Shown here one piece after another: positions 1 through 7,600 of a stretch of DNA of 64,000 bases. Each line of letters starts with the position of its first letter. Within the stretch, counting starts at the first letter, position 1. The translations under genes and the position numbers were made by a program. The stretch is from Luteibacter yeojuensis (GTDB lineage Bacteria > Pseudomonadota > Gammaproteobacteria > Xanthomonadales > Rhodanobacteraceae): positions 182,349-246,348 of the forward strand of contig NZ_JZRB01000014.1 of the NCBI RefSeq assembly GCF_000964085.1, in the 5' to 3' direction. The notes under the pieces are model-generated. The model saw nothing but the letters and a program-made list of their open reading frames with translations. It searched no databases and was not told where the DNA came from.

Positions 1-95
1 TCTGCGTGGGCCAGGGACTCCAAGCCGCGAGCGATAAAGGCGGATTGGGTCTCGTCGGTATCGATTTGAACGAGTGAGTGATTGCTGGGGTTCAT
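1..95 (-). CDS. Partial ribbon-helix-helix antitoxin-like protein (N-terminus only)
   Basis: An ATG on the minus strand at 95 opens 31 codons that run off the left edge. The peptide begins MNPSNHSLVQIDTDETQ and continues into an AFIARGLESLAHA stretch. The F-x-x-R-G-L spacing resembles the N-terminus of small ParD/RelB-like antitoxins, which bind DNA and neutralise a RelE/ParE toxin encoded just downstream; that toxin would lie outside the window. No strong Shine-Dalgarno sequence precedes the ATG. The assignment rests on a short stretch; a different small regulator is possible. Confidence 0.4.
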   Translation of the reverse strand, partial: MNPSNHSLVQIDTDETQSAFIARGLESLAHA

Positions 96-102
96 GTGAT
101 GA

Positions 103-141
103 CACGCGTGGGCGTGCCATGGTGCCATGCATGCATCGATG
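103..141. promoter_or_regulatory. Cluster of short palindromes upstream of the antitoxin-like gene
   Basis: Perfect palindromes are packed immediately upstream of the minus-strand start at 95: CACGCGTG (103-110), CCATGG (117-122), ATGCATGCAT (127-136) and CATCGATG (134-141). Antitoxins of this type usually repress their own promoter by binding such repeats, so this is a candidate operator. It lies between that start and the end of the sigma gene at 158. The function is inferred. Confidence 0.3.
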
Positions 142-157
142 ATGGGCGGGTTGTGTG

Positions 158-1423
158 CTATCGGCCATCAAGGCATGCAGCCGCCCGAGTTTCCAGAAGC
201 GCTTTCTCACGCTCATTCCGCGTCATGGACGCCGCAAGCAGGAACGCTTCGCGCGCTGCCTCCAGCTCGCCCAGCCGGAACAAAAGGTCGCCCCGCACGC
301 TGGGCAGCAGGTGGTAGTCCTTGAGTGTCGGCTCATCGGCGAGTGCGTCGACGATGGCCAGCGCCGGCGCGGGGCCATCGGCCATCGATACCGCCACGGC
401 GCGGTTGAGCTCCACCACGGGTGATGGCATCACGTCGATCAGCTCGCCGTACAACGATGCGATGCGCTGCCAGTCGGTGTCCTCGCCCCGCGGTGCACGC
501 GCGTGGCACGCCGCGATCGCGGCCTGCAGCGCGTAAGGGCCCTGGGAACCGCCCAGCTTTTCGGCGCGGGCCAGCGCCTTCAGGCCGCGCGTGATCAGCA
601 AGCGATCCCAGCGCGCGCGGTCCTGGTCCATCAGCAGGATCGGCTCGCCGTCGGCACGCGTACGCGCATTGGCGCGCGACGCCTGGATTTCCATGAGCGC
701 GACCAGCCCATGCACTTCTGCCTCGCGCGGCGTCAGCTCCGCCAGCACGCGCCCCAGCCGCAGGGCCTCGTCGCACAACGCCGGCCGCATCCAGTCTTCC
801 CCCGCGGTGGCCGCGTAGCCCTCGTTGAACACGAGGTAGACCACGCGCAGCACCGCCGCGAGGCGATCCTTCAGTTCATCGCCGCGTGGCACCTCGTACA
901 CCACGGCCTCGCCGGCCAGCGTCCGCTTCGCGCGCACGATGCGCTGCGCCACCGTGGCTTCGGCCACGAGGAACGCGCGGGCGATCTCGTCGGTGGTGAG
1001 GCCGCCGAGCAGGCGCAGGGTGAGCGCCACCTGCGCCTCGACGGTGAGCGCCGGGTGGCAGGCGGTGAAGATGAGCCGCAGCATGTCGTCGCCGATATCG
1101 TCGTCGAGCGCGTCGATCAGCTTGTCGTCATGCGATTCGAGCAGGCCCTCCATGTCCTGGCCCAGGGCCTCGAGCTTGCGGCCGGCCATGCGCTCGCGGC
1201 GGATGCGGTCCACCGCGCGGTGCTTGGCGGCCTGCGTGAGCCAGGCCCCGGGGTTGCGTGGCACGCCCTCGCGCGGCCATTGCTCCAGCGCCGACACCAG
1301 GGCGTCCTGGGCCAGTTCTTCGGCAAGGTCGAGGTCGCGCACCATGCGGGCGATGGTGGCGATGAGGCGGGGCGACTCAATCTTCCAGATCGCATCGATG
1401 GCGCGGTGGGCTTGGTCGGTCAT
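158..1423 (-). CDS. ECF42-type RNA polymerase sigma factor with C-terminal extension
   Basis: A 421-residue sigma-70 family protein. The first 170 residues hold sigma region 2 (DLDLAEELAQDALVSALEQWP, then a WLTQAAKHRAVDRIRRE stretch) and region 4 (LTLRLLGGLTTDEIARAF, then TVAQRIVRAKRTL). About 230 further residues (for example VYLVFNEGYAAT and the ELNRAVAVSMADGP helices) form the TPR-like/DUF6596 extension that defines ECF42. These sigmas are typically encoded beside YCII/DGPF proteins and control them; three YCII domains and a VOC gene lie directly upstream here. I chose ATG 1423 (MTDQAHRAID). An in-frame ATG at 1441 would add six residues. A strong inverted repeat covers both starts. No anti-sigma gene is adjacent, as expected for this group. 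Confidence 0.88.
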   Translation of the reverse strand: MTDQAHRAIDAIWKIESPRLIATIARMVRDLDLAEELAQDALVSALEQWPREGVPRNPGAWLTQAAKHRAVDRIRRERMAGRKLEALGQDMEGLLESHDDKLIDALDDDIGDDMLRLIFTACHPALTVEAQVALTLRLLGGLTTDEIARAFLVAEATVAQRIVRAKRTLAGEAVVYEVPRGDELKDRLAAVLRVVYLVFNEGYAATAGEDWMRPALCDEALRLGRVLAELTPREAEVHGLVALMEIQASRANARTRADGEPILLMDQDRARWDRLLITRGLKALARAEKLGGSQGPYALQAAIAACHARAPRGEDTDWQRIASLYGELIDVMPSPVVELNRAVAVSMADGPAPALAIVDALADEPTLKDYHLLPSVRGDLLFRLGELEAAREAFLLAASMTRNEREKALLETRAAACLDGR

Positions 1424-1452
1424 GGCGACGGATGACAGCATCCGTCGCCATG
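1421..1452. repeat. Perfect 14-bp inverted repeat overlapping the sigma-factor start
   Basis: CATGGCGACGGATG (1421-1434), a 4-base loop, then CATCCGTCGCCATG (1439-1452). In the minus-strand mRNA this folds into a 14-bp GC-rich hairpin. The ATG at 1423 ends its 3' arm and the alternative ATG at 1441 lies in its 5' arm. It could limit translation of the sigma factor or act as a REP-like element. The TGGCGACG/CGTCGCCA core recurs at 30703-30726 and, with one change, at 31582-31607. Confidence 0.7.
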
Positions 1453-1474
1453 GCAGGCAAGCCGCGCTGCGGCA

Positions 1475-2245
1475 TCAGGCCAGCGGGGCGAGCAATTCTT
1501 CCATGCTGTACAGCGGGCGGATCTCGAGCCGGGCCTCGTCCCCGTCAGGGAAGGGGTAGGTACGGGCCCAGGCGATGACGTCGTCGATGCTGTCGACGCG
1601 GAGCACCCAGAAGCCCGCCACCATTTCCTTGATCTCGGCGAAGGGGCCGTCGAACACCTGCGGGTGGCCCTTGCTGAAACGCACCCGCCGGGCGTGCCGG
1701 CTGGATGAGAGCCCATTGCCCGCGATGAGGTAGCCGGCCTCCGCGCCGGCGCGGTTGGCCTCGGCCATGCGCCCGAGGATCTCCGGGCCCGGGTTCCAGT
1801 CCGTCTCGCTGCGCGGGTTGGCCTTCAGCATCACCATGAAGCGCGGGCGACGGGAATCGTCCTCGGCGGGGTCGCCGAAGTTGCTGAGCCCGCCGGGGCA
1901 GCCGAGGGGCCGCACTTCGATCTCGGCCTGGCCCGCGGCGTCCTCGGCGGGCCACTGCTTCACCCAGGCCACGGCATCGTCCATCGATGCGGCCTCGATG
2001 ATGCTGAAGCCGGCGACCAGCTCCCTGGCTTCGGCGAACGGGCCGTCGACCACCACGGGCTCCCGGCCCTGGTTGAAGTGGACGCGGTAGCCCTCGCGGC
2101 TGGGCTTCAGGCCCTCGCCGGAGATGAACCGGCCCTCCGCGGCCAGGCGGTCGCAGTGTTCCGCCATGGCATCGACCAGCGCCTGGGTGACAGGTCCACC
2201 GGCTTCGGTCTCGGCATCCGCCTTGCGGACGATCAGGAAACGCAT
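1475..2245 (-). CDS. Tandem YCII (DGPF) domain protein
   Basis: A 256-residue protein with two YCII-related domains in one chain. The first covers about residues 1-115 (MRFLIVRKADAETEAGG, then VDGPFAEARELVAGFSIIEA); the second covers about 130-250 (FMVMLKANPRSETDW, then FDGPFAEIKEMVAGFWVLRVDS). Each carries the DGPF motif of this ferredoxin-like family. Single-domain members are the norm, so this looks like a fusion or duplication. The biochemical role of ECF42-associated YCII proteins is not settled; YCII itself is a weak peroxidase-like enzyme. It lies between the VOC gene and the sigma gene and is probably co-transcribed with both. Confidence 0.85.
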   Translation of the reverse strand: MRFLIVRKADAETEAGGPVTQALVDAMAEHCDRLAAEGRFISGEGLKPSREGYRVHFNQGREPVVVDGPFAEARELVAGFSIIEAASMDDAVAWVKQWPAEDAAGQAEIEVRPLGCPGGLSNFGDPAEDDSRRPRFMVMLKANPRSETDWNPGPEILGRMAEANRAGAEAGYLIAGNGLSSSRHARRVRFSKGHPQVFDGPFAEIKEMVAGFWVLRVDSIDDVIAWARTYPFPDGDEARLEIRPLYSMEELLAPLA

Positions 2246-2260
2246 GCTGTTCTCCCCGGG

Positions 2261-2737
2261 TTACGGCGCGAGCTTCTCACCGCCATTGACCATCCACGAC
2301 ACGCCGAACTCGTCGTCGAGCATGCCGAAGCCCTTGGCCCAGAAGGTCTCGCCGTAGGGCATGGTGATGGTGGTGGCACGCTCGGACAACGCCTTGAACA
2401 CTTTCTCGCCCTCTTCGGCGCTCTCGAAACCCAGCGCGATGGAGCAACCCTCGATCTTGCCGCTGTGCTGGAACATCGGCGGGGTATCCGAGCCCATGAT
2501 GTAGGCGTTACCCGCCTGCAGGCGGATATGCATGATCTTCTCGCCCATGGCGCTCATGTCCACGCTCGTCGAGGGGTCGCCGCAGCCCTCGTTGCCAGCG
2601 GCGCCCGGGGGCGGCGGCGGGGCTTCCTTGAAGCGGTTGACCATCAGGATTTTTCCACCGAGCGCCTTCTCGTAGAACTTGAAAGCCTCTTCGCAGTTGT
2701 CCTTGAAATGCAGGTAGGGGGTGATCGTCATCGACAT
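2261..2737 (-). CDS. VOC family (PhnB/glyoxalase-like) protein
   Basis: A 158-residue vicinal-oxygen-chelate fold protein beginning MSMTITPYLHFKDNCEEAF. It has the pattern of the PhnB subgroup: YLHFKDN near the start, a FKFYEKALGG helix, the IMHIRLQAGNAYIMGSD strand pair, and a closing GVSWMVN segment. These proteins are often encoded with ECF41/ECF42 sigma factors; substrates are generally unknown. An AAGGA ribosome-binding site lies seven bases before the first ATG. It lies 15 bp upstream of the tandem YCII gene in the same operon. Confidence 0.85.
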   Translation of the reverse strand: MSMTITPYLHFKDNCEEAFKFYEKALGGKILMVNRFKEAPPPPPGAAGNEGCGDPSTSVDMSAMGEKIMHIRLQAGNAYIMGSDTPPMFQHSGKIEGCSIALGFESAEEGEKVFKALSERATTITMPYGETFWAKGFGMLDDEFGVSWMVNGGEKLAP

Positions 2738-2776
2738 GGCGGTGTCCTTTTCATGGCTGGGGTTGGCGCAAAAGCG

Positions 2777-3202
2777 TTACTGGCGGGCGGCGACGGCGGC
2801 GCGCATGCGTTCTTCCTGCGCGCGGGCCTCCGGGGTGAACTCGGCGCCGAAGTCGTCGGCTTCGAAGACCTGGCGGATCTCGATGTAGCACTCGCCGGGG
2901 CAGGGGTTGGGGGCGCGCTTCACCCATTCGATGGCCTCGTCGAGGGAGCGCACCTGGAAGAGCCAGAACCCGGCGATCAGCTCGCGGGCCTCGGCGAACG
3001 GGCCGTCGATGACATCGCGGCGCTCGCCGTCGAAGCGGACGCGGGCACCCCGGGCGCTGGGTTGCAGGCCTTCCGCCGCCAGCAGCACGCCGGCGCGCAC
3101 CAGCTCCTCGTTGTAATTGCCCATCGCCGTGATGAGTTCTTCGCTGGGCATGGCGCCCGCCTCGGTGTCGTCCGTCGCACGGACCATGACCAGGAATCGC
3201 AT
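2777..3202 (-). CDS. YCII (DGPF) domain protein, first gene of the ECF42 operon
   Basis: A 141-residue single-domain YCII protein starting MRFLVMVRATDDTEAGAMPS with a central DGPFAEARELIAGFWLFQV motif. The start at 3202 is fixed by an AGGAG ribosome-binding site and by homology of MRFLVMVRA with the other YCII protein. The frame stays open upstream to 3355, but that extension shows no family character. It is the promoter-proximal gene of a four-gene operon (YCII, VOC, YCII-YCII, sigma). Confidence 0.87.
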   Translation of the reverse strand: MRFLVMVRATDDTEAGAMPSEELITAMGNYNEELVRAGVLLAAEGLQPSARGARVRFDGERRDVIDGPFAEARELIAGFWLFQVRSLDEAIEWVKRAPNPCPGECYIEIRQVFEADDFGAEFTPEARAQEERMRAAVAARQ

Positions 3203-3252
3203 CTGCCTACTCCTTGCACGTAGCCAGGGTGATTCCCGGCTTTCATGGGTAC

Positions 3253-3279
3253 GTCGAACGGCGATGGGGTGGATCGACA
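3253..3279 (-). promoter_or_regulatory. Putative ECF42 sigma-dependent promoter
   Basis: On the minus strand TGTCGA (3279-3274) is followed after exactly 17 bases by CGAC (3256-3253), about 50 bases before the start at 3202. From memory of work on Streptomyces ECF42, target promoters carry TGTCGA at -35 and CGA/TC at -10. The match in sequence and spacing, directly ahead of the YCII genes, supports autoregulation of the operon by its own sigma factor. Confidence 0.6.
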
Positions 3280-3296
3280 CGGCCGGTGAAAAAAAT

Positions 3297-4331
3297 TCAG
3301 CCGGCGGAGTGGCGAGCATGCGGCAAGGGATTCTCACAGGGTGAGCGACGGGCATCGGCCTCGAACACGCAATGGACCCCCCCGGGGGCGAACGTCACCT
3401 TCGCCACGCCGCCGGCCTGCGGGGCCAGCACGCGTTCGATGAAGCGGGTGCCGAAGCCGCGGGTCGCCGGCGGCGCCACGGCGGGGCCCCCGGACTCCTG
3501 CCATTCCAGGCGCAGGGCATGGCGGTCGGCCACGTAGCTCCAGGCCATGGCCACGCGGCCCGCCGGAACGGACAAGGCCCCGTACTTGATCGCGTTGGTG
3601 AGCAGTTCGTGCAGCGCCATCGCGACCGAGACGGCGACCTCGGACTGGAGCATCAGCGGGGGCCCGTCGAAGGTGACCCGGGTGCCGTCGGGGTCGTGCG
3701 GGGCCACGGTGGCCTCCACGACGCCGCGCAGGGCCACGTCCTCCCAGGCCCGGGCTACCAGCAGGTCGTGCGCGCCCGCCAGGGCACGCAGGCGGCTTTC
3801 GAACAGGGCCAGCGACGTGGCCACCGGGCGTTCGTCGCGGAAGCTCTGGATCGCCATGGCCTGCACCACGGCCAGGGTGTTCTTCACGCGGTGGTTGAGT
3901 TCGTTGATCAGCACGCGCTGCGAGCGCTGGGCCATGCGGTGGGCGGTGACATCCACGCAACTGCCCCAGTAGCCCATGAAATGGCCATCGCGGTAGAACG
4001 GCGCGCCGTGGTCCATCAGCCAGCAGTATTCGCCGTCGCGGCGGCGGAGCCGGTACTCCATGGCGAACGGCTCGCGGGCGTCGAACGCCCCGGTGTAGGT
4101 GGCGAGGCACCCGGGCAGGTCCTCGGGGTGCACGCCATCGGCCCAGCCGCTGCCCACTTCCTCGTCCAGGCGGCGGCCCGTGTAATCGAGCCATGGCTTG
4201 TTGAACCAGTCACAGAGCATGTCGGTGCCGGCGCGCCAGATCATCACCGGCGCGAAGTCGGCCAGTTCACGGAATTCGCGGTCCGAGGTGGCAAGGGCCC
4301 GCTCGAAAGGACTCGTGGGGTTTGCGCTCAT
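3297..4331 (-). CDS. PAS-HWE/HisKA_2 family sensor histidine kinase
   Basis: A 344-residue soluble kinase. Residues about 20-145 form a PAS/PAC domain (FAPVMIWRAGTDMLCDWFNKPW, then EYRLRRRDGEYCWLMDHGAP). The phosphoacceptor helix is ELNHRVKNTLAVVQAMA, typical of HWE/HisKA_2 enzymes, with the N-box MALHELLTNAIKYGALS and the LRLEWQESGGP segment that gives the HWE family its name. There is no transmembrane segment and no receiver gene next to it, so the partner is unknown. I chose ATG 4331 (MSANPTSP); a further in-frame ATG at 4382 gives an unconserved leader. The mRNA runs into a T-rich stretch just after the stop. Confidence 0.87.
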   Translation of the reverse strand: MSANPTSPFERALATSDREFRELADFAPVMIWRAGTDMLCDWFNKPWLDYTGRRLDEEVGSGWADGVHPEDLPGCLATYTGAFDAREPFAMEYRLRRRDGEYCWLMDHGAPFYRDGHFMGYWGSCVDVTAHRMAQRSQRVLINELNHRVKNTLAVVQAMAIQSFRDERPVATSLALFESRLRALAGAHDLLVARAWEDVALRGVVEATVAPHDPDGTRVTFDGPPLMLQSEVAVSVAMALHELLTNAIKYGALSVPAGRVAMAWSYVADRHALRLEWQESGGPAVAPPATRGFGTRFIERVLAPQAGGVAKVTFAPGGVHCVFEADARRSPCENPLPHARHSAG

Positions 4332-4620
4332 GGCGGGGACGATAGCGCGAATGTGTACGCGGCGTGCATGCCTTTCCGTCATGCCGTGAGGGCGGTCACG
4401 CGCCGCCGGATACGTAAGCGTTTTCAGACTATTCGTATTGCTTTCGGGGTGCGCCCCGCATCGGCCCTCGGCCTGCCGGTGTTATGTCAGAATCTCGCCG
4501 CCGGCACGTCAGGGGTTTCGTGCAGGCTATCTCCGGGGCCAACCGCCAAGAACCGCCTCCGCCTCCGGGTGGGGGCCGGCGCGCGTGCCCACCCCACACG
4601 TCAAAGGATCGGAACGGAAC
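4332..4620. other. Divergent intergenic region between kinase and macroglobulin genes
   Basis: 289 bases between divergently transcribed genes, so promoters for both should lie here. I see a GGGG-TGCG-CCCC hairpin near 4447 and several GC-rich inverted repeats, but no convincing -35/-10 pair. The plus-strand frame is open from 4438 but has no coding character before 4621. Confidence 0.4.
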
Positions 4621-7600
4621 ATGGATCTCCTGCGCTTCCTCGCGATGCTCCCGGTGCGCCTCGTGCGCGGCCTGGGCTGGCTGCTCGCCTTCCTGCTGCG
4701 GCCCATCTTCGGCAACGTGGCCTGGTCGGCCCCGGCCTGGGTACCGGCCACGGGCCGGGCCGCCCGCCAGCACCCCCTGAAGTTCACCGGCACCGTCGCC
4801 GGGGTGCTCGCGCTGGCGGCCGCCGGCTGGTTCGGCTGGCATTGGTGGGAGAACCGGCCCAGGGCGGTCGAACCGAACCGCGTCACCTTCGAGGTGCGCG
4901 CACCGGCGGTCACCGATTACTCGGGCACCACCGCGGAGATCCACCCGCTGGTCATCCAGTTCTCGGCATCGGCCGCGCGCATCGAGGCCCTGGGCAAGCC
5001 AGTCACCGACGGCATCGCCATGGACCCGCGCCTGGGCGGCCAGTGGAAGTGGACCGACGACCGCACGCTGGTCTTCACCCCCGCCGCCGACTGGCCGGTG
5101 GGCCGCAAGGTCGATATCCGCTTCGACAAGGCCAGGGTGTTCGCGCCGCAGATCCTGCTGGCCGACGACCACGCCACGTTCGAGACCGCCCCCTTCACCG
5201 CCCGCGTGGTCAACGGCGAGTTCTACCAGGATCCACAAGACCCCACCCGCAAGAAGACCATCATCCAGCTGGCCTTCAACTACCCGGTCGATGCCGCCGA
5301 ACTCGAGAAGCGGATCGCGCTCGACCTGCGCGACCACGACCAGAAGCACGGCAGCGAGCTCAAGTTCAGCGTCACGTACGACGAGCACCGCCTCAACGCG
5401 TTCGTCCATTCCATGCCGCTGCAGCTGCCGCGTGACGATGGCTCGGTGGGCATGAAGCTGGCCGATGGCGTCCGCAGCAGCCGCGGGGGCGACGGCACGG
5501 AAAAGGCGATGGAAACCTCGGTGCGCGTGCCGGGCCTCTACAGCCTGAAGATCGACGACATGCAGGCCACGCTGGTGGATAACGCCCGCTTCGAACCGGA
5601 GCAGGTGGTCACCATGACGTTCGGCGGCGCCGTCAGCGACACCGAACTGGGCAAGCGCATCCACGCCTGGGTCGTGCCCAAGGATGCGAAGCACTACGGC
5701 GCCAGCGATATCAGCGAAGCCGACCTGCGCACGTTCAACGCCATCAAGCCCGAGGTGGTCCCCACCGAGAACGACTGGTCGGAAACGCAGAGCTTCCGCT
5801 TCCATGCCCAGCCGGGCGACCGCTTGTACGTACGCATCGACAAGGGCATGACATCGTTCGGCGGCTACGTGATGCCGAAGGCCTACACCGAGATGCTCAC
5901 GGTGCCGGATTACCCGCGCCTGCTGCGCTTCATGTCGGAGGGCTCGCTGCTGTCGCTCTCGGGCGACCGCCGCGTCTCCATCGTGTCGCGCAACATGCCG
6001 GGCCTGCGCGTCCAGGTGGGCCGCGTGCTGCCCGACCAGCTCCAGCACCTGGTCTCGCTCAACAACGGTACGTTCGCCAAGCCGGAGATGTACGGCGTCA
6101 GCATGGACGACATCGCCGAGCGTTTCACCAAGACGATCCCCATCAACGACGAGGGCCCGGGCAAGGCACATTACGAGGGCTTCGACCTGGGCCAGTACCT
6201 GGCCGCCGGCAAGCGCGGCGTGTTCCTGCTCAAGCTCACCGGCTACGACCCGGCGCGCGAGAAGGAGATGCGCGAGAACGCGACGAAGGCGGCACGCGAA
6301 GCCGCGCAACGCGAGGCCGGCGAAGACGCCGACGCCGCGGCGGAAGAGGCCGGCAAGCGCTTCGATCAGGGCAATGGCTACACCCCGTACGACTGGCCGA
6401 AGGATGAGCGCCTCGTGGTCATCACCGACCTCGGCGTCATCGCCAAGAAATCGGCCGACGGCAGCCAGGACGTCTTCGTGCAGGGCATCCACGGCGGCCA
6501 GCCGGCGGCGGGTGCCTCGGTATCGGTCATCGCCAAGAACGGCACCACGCTGCTCACGCAGGCCACGGGTGCCGATGGCCGCGCGCACTTCGCCAGCCTG
6601 GCCGGCTTCACGCAGGACAAGGAACCGGCGATGTTCGTGGTGCGCCTGGGCGACGACCTGTCGTTCCTGCCCGTGCGCGCGTACGATCGCCAGCTCGATT
6701 TCTCGCGCTTCGACGTGGGCGGCGACGTGAACCCGCGCAGCCAGGGCCGCCTCGCCGGCTACCTGTTCTCCGACCGCGGCATCTACCGCCCGGGCGACCA
6801 GTTCCACATCGGCCTTATCGTCCGCGCCAGCAGCTGGACGCGCAGCGTCACCGGCATCCCCCTGGTGGCGCAGATCGTCGACCCGCGCGGCACCACGGTG
6901 CGCCAGCAGCCCGTGTCGATGGACCAGGCCGGTTTCGCCGAACTCGACTACACCACGGCGGAAACCTCGCCCACCGGCAACTGGACGGTGAACCTGTATA
7001 TCGCCAAGGACGGCAAGCCGTATTCGCAGATCGGCGACACCACGGTGCAAGTGAAGGAGTTCCAGCCCGATCGCATGAAGGTATCGGCGAAGCTGTCGTC
7101 GGCGGTCACCGAGGGCTGGGTCAAGCCGACGCAGCTGAAGGCCCTGGTCGATGTGCAAAACCTGTTCGGCACGCCGGCGGAAGGCCGTCGCGTCGAGGGC
7201 TCGCTGACGCTGCGCCCGGCGTTCCCCTCGTTCCCCAGCTTCAAGGATTACCACTTCTACGATATCCGCCGTGCCAAGGACGGGTTCGAGGAAAAGCTGG
7301 CCGACCAGAAGTCGGACGCGAAGGGCCATGCGGAATTCGCGCTGGACCTGTCGCGCTACGCCGACGCCACCTACCAGCTCTACTTCCTGGCCAAGGCCTA
7401 CGAGGCGGAAGGGGGCCGCAGCGTCGCCGCCGCCACGCAGGGCATGGTGTCGTCGAACGACTGGCTGGTGGGCTACCGCGCGCCGGATAACCTCGACTAC
7501 GTGAGCCGCGACGCCGAGCGCAAGGTCAACCTCGTCGCCATCAACCCCGGGGCGAAGCGCATCGACCTGGCCGGCCTCAAGCAGGCCATCGTCGAGACGC

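Noticed and set aside
3282..3297. Terminator after the HWE kinase gene
   Set aside because: A seven-T run follows the stop, but only a GCCGGC stretch precedes it and no proper stem forms.
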